The position numbers and the translations under genes are program-made. Shown one piece after another: positions 1 to 8,396 of a stretch of 44,616 nt of DNA; positions within the stretch are counted from its first letter, which is position 1; each line of letters begins with the position of its first letter. The notes beneath the pieces are model-generated. The model was not told where the DNA came from and did not search any database. It saw only the letters and a list, made by a program, of their open reading frames with translations. The stretch is from SIG710 sp045651985 (GTDB taxonomy: Bacteria; Bacillota; Clostridia; Oscillospirales; CAG-272): the NCBI GenBank assembly GCA_045651985.1, contig JAZRTK010000013.1, positions 1 to 44,616 of the forward strand, written 5' to 3'.

Positions 1-309
1 GTCAGTTCTTACGAGCCATTGACCGTAGTCAGCCGTAACATCGCCCGAAAAGAGGAAAACAAGGGTCTTCTTTTCCTTGTTGAAGTATACTTCGGCATTA
101 GAAGAGTAAAGCTCGATGTCTTTACCGTCTTCGTCAGCCTGAGCATCTTTAGAGCCAATCTGTACCCAGCCGTTGGAGGGAGTGATGTCGGAGAATTGGG
201 CGGGAGGCGTAAAGTCTGCCTTTTCTGCGGATGCAACAAGCGCAAAAGCAGCGACCATTAAAGCAACCAGTCCGAAAATCACCGCGATCTTCTTGATGTT
301 TGTTTTCAT
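1..309 (-). CDS. Secreted protein of unknown function, N-terminal 103 residues only
   Basis: The frame runs off the left edge of the window, so only the first 103 residues are visible. It opens at ATG 309 behind GAAAGGG. It begins with a lysine-bearing n-region (MKTNIKK), a hydrophobic core of about 17 residues and an A-S-A stop, which is a typical signal peptide with probable cleavage near residue 27. The mature part starts FTPPAQFSDI and contains an acidic stretch (QADEDGKDIEL). No lipobox is visible. I do not recognise a family from this fragment. A good promoter lies at 369-397. Short frames on the opposite strand here are shadows. Confident as a gene, no function assigned. Confidence 0.75.
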   Translation of the reverse strand, partial: MKTNIKKIAVIFGLVALMVAAFALVASAEKADFTPPAQFSDITPSNGWVQIGSKDAQADEDGKDIELYSSNAEVYFNKEKKTLVFLFSGDVTADYGQWLVRTD

Positions 310-368
310 AGTGTTTATCCCTTTCGTTGTAAGTTTTTCCAGAATCTAGAAATCAATTCTGTTAGATT

Positions 369-397
369 ATTTTACCATTTTACATCGCATTTGTCAA
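369..397 (-). promoter_or_regulatory. Sigma-A-type promoter for the secreted protein gene
   Basis: On the minus strand TTGACA (397-392) is followed after exactly 17 bases by TAAAAT (374-369). It lies about 60 bases upstream of the ATG at 309. The leader between them carries a short inverted repeat CAGAAT/ATTCTG, too weak to call as a regulatory structure. Confidence 0.7.
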
Positions 398-474
398 GAA
401 ATTTTATGCAAAATGTATTATTTTTTTCAAAATTGTTTTTTAACAAATAGCAACAGGCCTTTTTAAAGGGTGCG

Positions 475-505
475 GTCATAATTCTCTTTCCTTTATCATA
501 GATTT
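475..505 (+). promoter_or_regulatory. Sigma-E-like sporulation promoter for the spoIIIA operon
   Basis: GTCATAATT (475-483), 13 bases, then CATAGATTT (497-505). This resembles the mother-cell sigma-E consensus (-35 with core ATA, -10 beginning CATA). The spoIIIA operon of Bacillus subtilis is known to be sigma-E dependent. The predicted start of transcription near 510 makes the upstream GTG at 509 unusable and supports the ATG at 536 as the spoIIIAA start. The match is by eye and sigma-E elements are short, so this is probable rather than certain. Confidence 0.6.
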
Positions 506-535
506 GTCGTGAAAGAAAAAGAAAGGCGGGACAAG

Positions 536-1426
536 ATGATAACGGACAACAGAAAAAACGAAACAAAGCTTCCAAAATACTTAAAAAACGCGCTCCCCGA
601 GCCCGTTTTGGAGGAAGTCGTGGACTTGGGGTGCGACCTTGAGGAAATAAGGCTCCGCGCAAACAGATTTGCCGAGTACAAGACAAGCTCAAGGAGCCTG
701 CGGGGAAAATACATTCCCGACCGCACGTCAATGGACGAGATACTGTTCGCCCTTTGCGGCGGCTCGGTATACGCCCACGGTGAGACCCTCTGTCAAGGTT
801 ATATCCGAGGTGAAGAGGGGGTCAGGGTGGGGGTGGTCGGACACGCCGTCTGCCAAGGCAAGTCAATAACGGCGCTCCAAAACGTCACTTCCTTAAATAT
901 ACGTCTGCCCGTAAAGCTTTTGCGTTTCTTCGGAGTCGGTACACCTTATCCGGAGCTTGCCGAGGCATCAGCAGGAGGCTTGCTCATCTGCTCACCTCCC
1001 GGAGTAGGAAAGACAACCGCACTGCGGTACACCGCACGGGCGCTGGCGGGAACGGGGCACAGGGTCGCGGTCATCGACAGCCGTGGCGAGCTGGCATACG
1101 GGCTTGAAGCACCGGGGCTTACCGTTGACATACTCGACGGATACCCGCGAGAGGCAGGGATAGAGATAGCCATCCGAACCATGTGCCCCGACTTTATCGT
1201 CTGCGACGAGATAGGAAACGAGGACGAGTACGCCGCGCTTCTGGGTGCGGTGGGAGCAGGGGTGTCAGTGGTTGCCACGGCTCACGCCCAAAGTCCCGAC
1301 AGCGCATTAAAAAGACAGGGCATAGCCGAGCTTTGCCGACAGGGCGTTTTTTCCTCGGTGGCATTTCTCTCACGGAGCGGAAGCGAGCGTTGCCAATGCG
1401 AAATAAGCGGAGTGAGCCTTTCGTGA
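536..1426 (+). CDS. spoIIIAA: Stage III sporulation protein AA (SpoIIIAA ATPase)
   Basis: SpoIIIAA is the cytosolic ATPase of the SpoIIIA-SpoIIQ feeding-tube apparatus that links mother cell and forespore; it resembles type II/IV secretion ATPases. The 296-residue protein has a Walker A motif PPGVGKTT (Lys about 159) and a DEIGNEDE Walker B-like segment (VCDEIGNE). I chose ATG 536, with GGCGGG just upstream, rather than GTG 509, because the latter would coincide with the predicted sigma-E transcription start. It is the first gene of the operon and its stop overlaps the start of spoIIIAB. Length and motif order are normal for the family. Confidence 0.95.
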   Translation: MITDNRKNETKLPKYLKNALPEPVLEEVVDLGCDLEEIRLRANRFAEYKTSSRSLRGKYIPDRTSMDEILFALCGGSVYAHGETLCQGYIRGEEGVRVGVVGHAVCQGKSITALQNVTSLNIRLPVKLLRFFGVGTPYPELAEASAGGLLICSPPGVGKTTALRYTARALAGTGHRVAVIDSRGELAYGLEAPGLTVDILDGYPREAGIEIAIRTMCPDFIVCDEIGNEDEYAALLGAVGAGVSVVATAHAQSPDSALKRQGIAELCRQGVFSSVAFLSRSGSERCQCEISGVSLS

Positions 1427-1899
1427 TACTTAAAATTCTGGGCTGCTCGGTGGCACTTTCCGCTTCGATTATTGCGGCAGGGGCTGTGGTTTCAGCGGAA
1501 AAGCGCAGAGTTTCACAGCTCCTCGCCTTCACCGCTCTTTGCGAGCGCATGGGACGTCAGATAGAAAATTTCAGCACCCCCGTCTCCGAAATACTGAAAA
1601 GCACCGACCCAGTCCTGCTTCGTTCCTGCGGCGCTGTAAATCCCGACACGAAAAGCTTCGGTGCTTTTCTTGACAGCTGTGACCTTGCGTTGAACGAGGA
1701 GGAAAAGAGAACGCTTTTCGCCTTTGCCTCGGATGTCGGCAGACGGTTTCAAGGCGATCAGGTAAAGTCATGTGCCCTGTGCTCAAAACAGCTTTCCGAG
1801 TTTGCAAACGACGCTCAGATCCTGTTTCCCAAAAAGAGAAAAATGACCTACACACTGTTTATCTGCGCGGCTCTGGCGCTGGTCATAATTCTTATATGA
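1423..1899 (+). CDS. spoIIIAB: Stage III sporulation protein AB
   Basis: Membrane-anchored component of the SpoIIIA complex, related to GspF-type platform proteins. I place the start at GTG 1423, which overlaps the spoIIIAA stop (GTGA) and has GGAGTGA eight bases upstream. This gives 158 residues beginning ILKILGC, like other AB proteins. An in-frame ATG at 1396 would add nine residues and has no ribosome site. There is an N-terminal hydrophobic segment (about residues 3-24), a helical middle (ALCERMGRQIENF) and a C-terminal membrane segment (about 139-157), the usual AB layout. Confidence 0.92.
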   Translation: MILKILGCSVALSASIIAAGAVVSAEKRRVSQLLAFTALCERMGRQIENFSTPVSEILKSTDPVLLRSCGAVNPDTKSFGAFLDSCDLALNEEEKRTLFAFASDVGRRFQGDQVKSCALCSKQLSEFANDAQILFPKKRKMTYTLFICAALALVIILI

Positions 1900-1935
1900 C
1901 ACAAAATTAAGCGAAAGGACGTCGGAGATGGATTT

Positions 1936-2130
1936 ATGGACGTATCACTTGTTTTAAAGGTTGCGGGAATGGGAATTTTGGTGTCGGTAGCAGTTCAGAT
2001 ACTGAGCAAAAACGGGCGGGACGAGCAAGCGACTCTGGTAACGGTGGCGGGCATTATCGTAGTACTGCTCATGCTGGTGGGCGAAATGGGAACGCTTTTT
2101 CAGACGGTGAGAGGTGTATTTGGATTGTGA
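1936..2130 (+). CDS. spoIIIAC: Stage III sporulation protein AC
   Basis: A 64-residue, two-helix integral membrane protein of the SpoIIIA complex. The sequence shows hydrophobic segments at about residues 4-22 and 33-55 joined by a charged turn (SKNGRDEQ), which is the family pattern, and normal length. It lies 36 bases after spoIIIAB, and its stop overlaps the GTG of spoIIIAD, so AC and AD are translationally coupled. Its precise role in the channel is unknown in any organism. Confidence 0.93.
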   Translation: MDVSLVLKVAGMGILVSVAVQILSKNGRDEQATLVTVAGIIVVLLMLVGEMGTLFQTVRGVFGL

Positions 2131-2519
2131 GCGGGATTCTTTTCAAGGCGTGCGGAGTTGCGGTGATCAGCCTTGCTCTGCTGCTTACTCTCAAAGGGAT
2201 GAAAAGCGACACGGCAATGTTTGTGCGCGTTGCCCTTTCCGTGTCGGCGGTAGCGGCAGTTTTGAGCGCGCTCTCACCTGCCCTGAACTTCGCACGTACT
2301 CAGCTCGTCTCCTCCCACACGGCGGGCTACGGCGAAACCATGCTCAAAGCCCTTGGCATCACCTATCTGACATTCATATGCTCGTCCGTCTGCCGCGACT
2401 GCGGGGAATCCTCGGTGGCGGCAGGGGTCGAGTCGGTAGGAAAAGCCGAGCTGATACTTCTCTCCCTGCCATTACTGCGCGACATTTTGGGTGTCATGGA
2501 GGAGCTGCTCGGTGCGTAA
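2127..2519 (+). CDS. spoIIIAD: Stage III sporulation protein AD
   Basis: A 130-residue polytopic membrane protein of the SpoIIIA complex. It starts at GTG 2127, overlapping the spoIIIAC stop. Hydrophobic segments occur near residues 5-22, 29-50, 64-85 and 100-120, as usual for AD. The 3' end overlaps the chosen spoIIIAE start by eight bases. The family function is structural, probably part of the inner-membrane base of the channel. Confidence 0.92.
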   Translation: MSGILFKACGVAVISLALLLTLKGMKSDTAMFVRVALSVSAVAAVLSALSPALNFARTQLVSSHTAGYGETMLKALGITYLTFICSSVCRDCGESSVAAGVESVGKAELILLSLPLLRDILGVMEELLGA

Positions 2520-3633
2520 AGTAACTGCACTTCTCGCCGTTATTCTCTCTCTGTTTTTCTTCACGCTTCCCTGTCACGCCACCGAATATTCAAAGGAGTT
2601 TGAACAATACAGAGAGGGTATTCCGCAGGAAATAAAGGACGTCCTGCCCGACGGGCTTCTGTCAACAGACGCAGAAAAAGCGGGAGAGGCAGCCCGCAAA
2701 TCCCTGGGGCTGAGTCGAATACTGACCCTCGTAAAAAACGCTTTAAAAACGGGTCTGCCCTCCGCTAAAAAGCTGCTCGTGCAGAATTTGGCTCTGCTTG
2801 TGGGAATTTCGCTTTTCCGCTTGCTGTCCGAAAATTTCGGGGAGTCCGGGACAGGCGACGGCATAAAATTCTGCACGAATTCTTTGATACTTCTCTCTTG
2901 TTTGACCCCGCAGGTGGAGGCGGCGCGGGCGGCGGGGGAATTCTTGCGGCGGCTCTGCACTCTTGTCAACTCCATGATACCTATGGTGGGCGTGCTCCTT
3001 GCCACGGGAGGAAACGTGACGGCGGCGGTAAGCGAGACCTCCATGCTGGGAGTCTTTATCATCTTCTTTGAGAATTTCTGTTACCTGACCCTCTTTCCCG
3101 TCCTTTCGGGGTGCGCGGCATTTGGTGCCGCCGCCGCATTTTCCGACCGTTCAGGGCTTGACGGCGTTTCAAAAGGAATAAAAAAGACCTTCACCTTTCT
3201 CCTGGGACTAATGGCTATCGTTCTTTCCGCCGTCATGTCCGGACAAACACTGTTAGCTTCAAAAGCAGATTCCGTCACCGCAAGGACCGCAAAATTTGCC
3301 GCGGGCACGTTTATACCCGTGGTGGGCGGCACTGTGGGCGAGGCATTGCGGACGGTGGCGGCAGGGGTCGAATACCTGAGGTCATCGGTTGGCATAGGGG
3401 CTATAATCATCATATGCGCAATGCTCCTGCCCACCCTCGTTTCCCTTATTTTGGGGCGTATTTCCCTGTCGCTGTGCTCTTGGTGCGCTTCTTTTCTGGG
3501 ACTTTCAAAGGAGGCATCGATACTCGGTGATTTCACAGGCTTTTACGGTTATCTTATTGCCGTTTGCTCTATCTGTTCGGTTCTGGTCATATACGCACTT
3601 GTGTTATTCGTCCGCATTTCTGCGGCGGTGTGA
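2512..3633 (+). CDS. spoIIIAE: Stage III sporulation protein AE
   Basis: The largest membrane protein of the SpoIIIA complex (373 residues here, ordinary for the family). GTG 2512 is preferred over GTG 2491: it has a strong GGAGGAG at 2499-2505 with six-base spacing. It yields a clean signal peptide (MRKVTALLAVILS, hydrophobic core, then CHA) as AE proteins have. A soluble segment of about 60 residues follows, then six or more membrane segments ending with a C-terminal hydrophobic helix (VLVIYALVLFV). It is continuous with AD and AF in the operon. Confidence 0.93.
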   Translation: MRKVTALLAVILSLFFFTLPCHATEYSKEFEQYREGIPQEIKDVLPDGLLSTDAEKAGEAARKSLGLSRILTLVKNALKTGLPSAKKLLVQNLALLVGISLFRLLSENFGESGTGDGIKFCTNSLILLSCLTPQVEAARAAGEFLRRLCTLVNSMIPMVGVLLATGGNVTAAVSETSMLGVFIIFFENFCYLTLFPVLSGCAAFGAAAAFSDRSGLDGVSKGIKKTFTFLLGLMAIVLSAVMSGQTLLASKADSVTARTAKFAAGTFIPVVGGTVGEALRTVAAGVEYLRSSVGIGAIIIICAMLLPTLVSLILGRISLSLCSWCASFLGLSKEASILGDFTGFYGYLIAVCSICSVLVIYALVLFVRISAAV

Positions 3634-3642
3634 AAGGCAAAA

Positions 3643-4140
3643 ATGAAACAATATCTCTATTCAATCGTTGCCACGTCGGTAATATCGGCTCTATGCGGCG
3701 TACTTTGCCCCGACGGCACGGCACTCAAAAAATATTTTTCTTTTCTCACCTCCGCAGTCCTTCTCTGTGCCACGGTAGCTCCCTTGGCTTCGATAACGGA
3801 AGGTTTTTTTGACGGTGCGGGGCTTTTTACGAGGATTGAGCAGGCAGCAGACGCCGATTACAGCGCCGTATGGCAAGAAAGTCTGTCAAGCGCCACAAAA
3901 GAGGAGACCGAGCGCGCCGTACGGGACCATATATGCGAGAAATTCGAGGTTTCAGAAAGGAACGTCACAGTCAACTGTTCATTCTCGCAAAAGGACGGCG
4001 GACCGTCCCTGACATCAATTGACGTCACCCTGTCGTCGGGAGCGCTTGTTAAAAATCCGCGTCGTATAGAAAGCTATATGTCAAAGAATTTCGGAGTCCC
4101 CTGTACCGTTACGGACGGCACTGTTCTTCCGTGGGAATAA
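3643..4140 (+). CDS. spoIIIAF: Stage III sporulation protein AF
   Basis: A 165-residue protein with two N-terminal membrane segments (about 6-22 and 34-52) and a soluble C-terminal domain. In the family this domain folds as a ring-building motif. The visible C-terminus (VRDHICEKFEV...VTVNCSF...SIDVTLSSG) has the alternating strand-helix look of that fold. It is somewhat shorter than the B. subtilis protein. It starts nine bases after spoIIIAE. In the standard operon the next gene would be spoIIIAG; here spoIIIAH follows directly. Confidence 0.88.
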   Translation: MKQYLYSIVATSVISALCGVLCPDGTALKKYFSFLTSAVLLCATVAPLASITEGFFDGAGLFTRIEQAADADYSAVWQESLSSATKEETERAVRDHICEKFEVSERNVTVNCSFSQKDGGPSLTSIDVTLSSGALVKNPRRIESYMSKNFGVPCTVTDGTVLPWE

Positions 4141-4191
4141 TTTCACGTATCCGCTCATATCATTTAACAAATCATTTTTTCGGAGGCAAAT

Positions 4192-4761
4192 ATGGATATT
4201 AAGAAAGTATGGGAAAAGACCAAGAATTTCCTCAAAAAGATTGAGAAAAAAAACTACGTTATCGCAGGCTCGGTTTTGGCTGTGGGCGTTGCAATAACCG
4301 TTGCGTGGGTCATGACCGACAGCACCGCAAATAAGGGATTCGACTACTCCCAAAGCTCGGGCATGATCTCCCAGAACTTGGAAGCCGGCAACACAGACCA
4401 GCAAGCAGACGACGCAGCCGACTATTTCGCAGTTTCTCAGGCAAACCGTTCAAGAGCACGCGAGGAAGCCATGGCTGTGCTTTCAAGCGTAGTGGAGAGT
4501 GAGACTGCCGATCAGGCATCAAAGGACAAAGCCGCAGAGGAGATAGCACAGATCGCACGCGACATTGAGAGCGAGTCCAATATTGAATCTCTTGTGGTGT
4601 CAAAGGGCTTTGACGCTTGCGTGGCAGTGGTAAGCGGCGGCACTGCAAGCATCGTAGTTGACAGTGATTCTCTCATCGACAGCCAGCTTTCCCAGATAAA
4701 CGAAATAGTTTACGAATACACGGGAATCCTCCCCGAAAATATTAAGATAATCCACAAGTAA
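4192..4761 (+). CDS. spoIIIAH: SpoIIIAH-like sporulation protein
   Basis: In B. subtilis SpoIIIAH is the mother-cell protein that spans the outer forespore membrane region and binds forespore SpoIIQ, forming a ring through its YscJ/FliF-like domain. This 189-residue protein has a basic cytosolic N-terminus, one membrane helix at about 24-42 (VIAGSVLAVGVAITVAWVM), a variable linker and a C-terminal domain. That domain carries the family pattern RSRAREEAMAVL, then KDKAAEEI, then the ring-building end (VVSGGTASIVV...EIVYEYTGI). It follows AF by 51 bases with GGAGGC as ribosome site. It is the last gene before the terminator. Confidence 0.87.
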   Translation: MDIKKVWEKTKNFLKKIEKKNYVIAGSVLAVGVAITVAWVMTDSTANKGFDYSQSSGMISQNLEAGNTDQQADDAADYFAVSQANRSRAREEAMAVLSSVVESETADQASKDKAAEEIAQIARDIESESNIESLVVSKGFDACVAVVSGGTASIVVDSDSLIDSQLSQINEIVYEYTGILPENIKIIHK

Positions 4762-4793
4762 AATAACGGCGAGCCGTCCGGCTCGCCGTTATT
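4762..4793. terminator. Bidirectional terminator between spoIIIA and addA
   Basis: A perfect 14-base-pair stem (AATAACGGCGAGCC, loop GTCC, complementary arm) is followed by TTTAT on the plus strand and by TTTTACTT on the minus strand. The spoIIIAH stop abuts one side and the addA stop the other, so it serves both convergent operons. Confidence 0.9.
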
Positions 4794-4794
4794 T

Positions 4795-7700
4795 TTATAT
4801 TTGATCTGTTTCAATATCGACAGCCTCTCCCAAGGGCAGAGAGTAGATGCAAACTCTCGACGGCTCCCGACCGAAGATCCGCTTTACCGCTTCCCTATAA
4901 TAGGAAAGCTGTTCGCGGTGGCGTTCCGCAAGCTTTGCACAAGCCAACGACGGATCTTTCCGTTCCTCTTTTGTCAGATAGTCGGTCTTGTAGTCGGCAA
5001 GGGTCAGATTCCCCGCCTCGTCCTCAAAAACGAGGTCGATAACGCCCTGAATCGCAAGCTCAGTGTCACCGAGCGCGTGGGCATTCTCCTTGTTTTCGGT
5101 AAATTTTGCCGCGGGCAGGAACAGGTTGAATCTCTGCTCGCGCCACATCCTCGCCGAGTGCGAAAGAGTCTCAAAAAAGCTGCTTTCAAAGAATTGCTTC
5201 AGCTGACCGAAATCAATAATATCAAGGCTTTCCTCGACGATAAATCCGCGCCGCACCAGCCTGCGAGCCTCCTCCTCGACCCCGCTTTTCTTTGCGTTGT
5301 CAAAGTCGCAAAACTGCATAAACAAGTGAGTTGCCGTTCCGCGTTGGGCGGCACTTACACGCTCGCCGTCCTCCAAAAGAAATGCAGGGGCATTTTTGAT
5401 CTCGGGGATCTCTATCCGCCTGTCGGCGCTCTCCTGCTCAGCGGTGTCGAGCAGCCCCGGATAAAGCCTTGAAACGGAAAGCTTTGCAGGCACGTTCACA
5501 TGCCTGTCATCGTATGTAAAGTTGAATCTTTCAAGAAATTTTTCGCGGCATTTTTCAACCTCATCGGGATCGGCATCGCTCTCCGCTTTTCCGTCTCTGT
5601 CAAGAGGGACCGTCTCGGTCACCTCATCGGGCTCAAGCAGACGCAGATCGCATATATCATCCCTGCCAAAGATGGCGGCAGATATCCAGCTATCCCATGA
5701 GGAGGCGTTCATCACACAATAGGAATGGGGAGCTTTTGCCAACTCCTCTATACTCCATTGGCGTCCGTCACCGGAGTACGAGCCCACCATATAAAGACGC
5801 TCGCGGGCACGTGTCATGGCAACGTAGAGCACACGCATTTCTTCCTCTGCGTCCTCTTGCAGATTTTGCTGTCTTATGGCCTCAAGAACGGGGTTTTTGA
5901 GCACCGCAAAGCCCGTATTGTCGCGGAAATTGGCAGAAACGCCTATTTCACGGGAAAACTCCACCGTGGCACTGCTTGAATGGTGCATATTTCGACCGCA
6001 AGAAGTGACAAAACAAACGGGAAATTCAAGACCTTTTGAGGAATGTACGGTCATAATGCTGACAAAGTTACTGTCACCGCTTCGCCCCGCGGGGTCAATA
6101 GTCTGATTTGATTCAATGGTATCGCGAATAAAGCCGATAAAGCTGTAAAGCCCCTTAAACGAGCCCGATTCGTAGCTTCTTGCATAATCGTATAGAAGCA
6201 GAAGATTTGCTCGGCGACCGCGCACGGCGTAATTGTCTTCGCTATCCTGTCCCGGGGTAGCAAAGGACAGCATGTCCGTATCAAAATAGAGGTAGCGCAA
6301 AAGCTGATCCACGGGCAGAACTCTTGCCTGCTCACGGTAAAGCGCCAGCTTTTCGGAGAAATATTTTATCTTTTCTGCCGTCTCGCCCGTTTCACGCTCT
6401 GCCGCCTCGCAGAGGTTATCGTAGAGCGAAAGACCTTTCGTTCCCCGTTTTCTTATCCTTGCAAGCTCGTCTAAATTAAATCCGTAAAGAGGCGAGCGAA
6501 GAAGTCCCGCCAGATAAACGTCCTTTTGGGGATTGTCGATGACGTTGAGCAGACAGAGCGCCAGCAGCACCTCGGGATTTTCAAAATAACTTTCGGCTTC
6601 AAGGGAGGAACACGGGATATTCGCCTTTTCAAGCGCCTGCGCAAAATAAGTTGCCGCCGCCTTGGTTCTTGCCAGAATAGCTATGTCCCTCGGCTCGATA
6701 CGGCGAAGCGTACCGTGGTCCTCGCAGCATTCTTCACCTCGCAAAAGCTCGCTTATCTTTGACGCCACGTATTTTGCCTCGTGCTCAACTCCCTTGCCGC
6801 CAAAGCGCTCGGGGTCAGCTATACAAACCTTTGAATTTGAGGCGTAAGAGCGGATCATGGTAAATTCCGCCTTTTTCTGCTCACGTCCCTCGGGAAGAAT
6901 AAGCTTTGATGCCCGCAAAGCGTCCTGCTTTACGTACCCAACCGAGTTTTTGCCTTTTTCAAAAGTAAAATCCGAGACCGCGTTGGTCAGCTCAATTACA
7001 CCGCTGTCGCAACGGAAGTTTTCAGACATGTAAATGGCACACTCGTCACCGAGTGCCGAGTCCGCGTCGGGGAAGGTGTTTTTGTAGCCCGCAAACACCG
7101 TGGGATTCGCGCCCCTGAAGCGGTAGATGCTCTGCTTGATATCGCCTACCATAAAACGGTTGTCGGAACGCGAAATTGCGCGAAAAATCGTGTCCTGGAC
7201 CAGATCGGTATCCTGATATTCGTCAATGTAAATTGCGTCAAATCGCTGCGCAAATTCCTTTGCGTACTCGGTGGGATTCAAGTCTTCGTCAACAAAAAGC
7301 TGCAAAGTCATTCTCTTGTTGTCTCCAAAATCAAGGACACCGAGCGACCGCTTTTTCTCGGAAAATTTGCGGTCAAATTCGCAAAGAAGCCCGTAAACCT
7401 CGCGGCAGAAAAGCGCGTTACGCGCCAGAAGGTGACGGCAAGCCTCCTCGCTCTGCGCAAAATATTTGTCACCAAGCTTTAAGTAATCGGCACGTATTTT
7501 GTCCTGCCTTTTCGTAAAGCTTTCACTTTCCTCGGTCTTCTTTTTGACGCTTCCGCGTTTAACCTTTGCGTACGAGGAAAAAAGCCTGTAAGCTTCACCG
7601 TAGTCGCCCGCCGAGATTGCGTCACGGGTGGCAGTAAAATGGTCGCGGTCAAAAAGCACGGCAGGATAATAGCACGCAAGTTCGCTCTGCGCCCGATCGC

Positions 7701-8394
7701 ACAGCTCGCAAAGGACGGGCAAAGCGTAATCAAAGAAATCAAGGCAGAAGCCCTTTATTGCCATACCGCTTCGGCTCTCAAAATACGGATTTTCACACTC
7801 TCGCTCAAGTGTTTCTCCGTCGGCTTTGAGAAATTCCAGAAATTCGGGATAACCGGAAAGCTTTGAGTAAAGGGAAATAAGCTCCTTTTCCGCTGTGCTT
7901 GAGCCTCGGCTGTCCATAAAGCAATCCATGGCATGGGCAAAATCCCCACTCTCCTCATACTTTTCCGATATAAGCGACGACATTATCTCGTTCATAATAA
8001 TAGTCCGCTGGTTGGGATCGATTATGCGCGAGGACGCGCCGATGCCAAGAGTCTGGAAATTTTCCTTGACAACGTCAAGATAAAAGGAGTCCATGGTGCA
8101 AATGTGCGCGCTTCCCAGCTTCAAAAGCTGGCGGTTAAGATGCCTGTTTGACGGGTCGGCGGCAAGAGCCTTTGAAACCGCCGCGGTGATTTTCGAGCGC
8201 AGGTCGGCAGCCGAGGCGTTCGTAAAGGTGACGATGAGAAAACGCCCGATGTCCGCGGGATCCTCACGGTCAGTCAGAAGTCTGATTATGCGCTCGGTCA
8301 GGGTCGTGGTCTTGCCCGACCCCGCCGCGGCGGAGACGAGGATAGTTTTATTGCGGGTGTCTATGGCTTTGTTTTGTGCCTGTGTAAATGCCAT
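4795..8394 (-). CDS. addA: ATP-dependent helicase/nuclease subunit A (AddA)
   Basis: AddA is the 3'-5' motor of the AddAB helicase-nuclease, which processes double-strand ends for recombination (the Firmicute equivalent of RecBCD). The 1199-residue length is normal. In order: Walker A AAAGSGKTTT (about 22-31), motif Ia FTNASAADL, motif II IYIDEYQDTD, motif III GDIKQSIYRFRGA, the later UvrD motifs MTVHSSKGLEFPV and MRVLYVAMTRA, and the C-terminal RecB-family nuclease signature LADYKTD (about 1132-1138). The ATG at 8394 lies two bases after the addB stop. GAGGAGG in the addB tail serves as ribosome site. Confidence 0.97.
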   Translation of the reverse strand: MAFTQAQNKAIDTRNKTILVSAAAGSGKTTTLTERIIRLLTDREDPADIGRFLIVTFTNASAADLRSKITAAVSKALAADPSNRHLNRQLLKLGSAHICTMDSFYLDVVKENFQTLGIGASSRIIDPNQRTIIMNEIMSSLISEKYEESGDFAHAMDCFMDSRGSSTAEKELISLYSKLSGYPEFLEFLKADGETLERECENPYFESRSGMAIKGFCLDFFDYALPVLCELCDRAQSELACYYPAVLFDRDHFTATRDAISAGDYGEAYRLFSSYAKVKRGSVKKKTEESESFTKRQDKIRADYLKLGDKYFAQSEEACRHLLARNALFCREVYGLLCEFDRKFSEKKRSLGVLDFGDNKRMTLQLFVDEDLNPTEYAKEFAQRFDAIYIDEYQDTDLVQDTIFRAISRSDNRFMVGDIKQSIYRFRGANPTVFAGYKNTFPDADSALGDECAIYMSENFRCDSGVIELTNAVSDFTFEKGKNSVGYVKQDALRASKLILPEGREQKKAEFTMIRSYASNSKVCIADPERFGGKGVEHEAKYVASKISELLRGEECCEDHGTLRRIEPRDIAILARTKAAATYFAQALEKANIPCSSLEAESYFENPEVLLALCLLNVIDNPQKDVYLAGLLRSPLYGFNLDELARIRKRGTKGLSLYDNLCEAAERETGETAEKIKYFSEKLALYREQARVLPVDQLLRYLYFDTDMLSFATPGQDSEDNYAVRGRRANLLLLYDYARSYESGSFKGLYSFIGFIRDTIESNQTIDPAGRSGDSNFVSIMTVHSSKGLEFPVCFVTSCGRNMHHSSSATVEFSREIGVSANFRDNTGFAVLKNPVLEAIRQQNLQEDAEEEMRVLYVAMTRARERLYMVGSYSGDGRQWSIEELAKAPHSYCVMNASSWDSWISAAIFGRDDICDLRLLEPDEVTETVPLDRDGKAESDADPDEVEKCREKFLERFNFTYDDRHVNVPAKLSVSRLYPGLLDTAEQESADRRIEIPEIKNAPAFLLEDGERVSAAQRGTATHLFMQFCDFDNAKKSGVEEEARRLVRRGFIVEESLDIIDFGQLKQFFESSFFETLSHSARMWREQRFNLFLPAAKFTENKENAHALGDTELAIQGVIDLVFEDEAGNLTLADYKTDYLTKEERKDPSLACAKLAERHREQLSYYREAVKRIFGREPSRVCIYSLPLGEAVDIETDQI

Positions 8395-8396
8395 CT

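Noticed and set aside
2114..2524. A 136-residue frame overlapping spoIIIAD
   Set aside because: Different frame of spoIIIAD, rich in Arg/Cys, no membrane pattern; spoIIIAD is the family match.
4801..5472. A 223-residue plus-strand frame after the spoIIIA terminator
   Set aside because: Antisense to the addA nuclease domain; it starts in the terminator region without a ribosome site.
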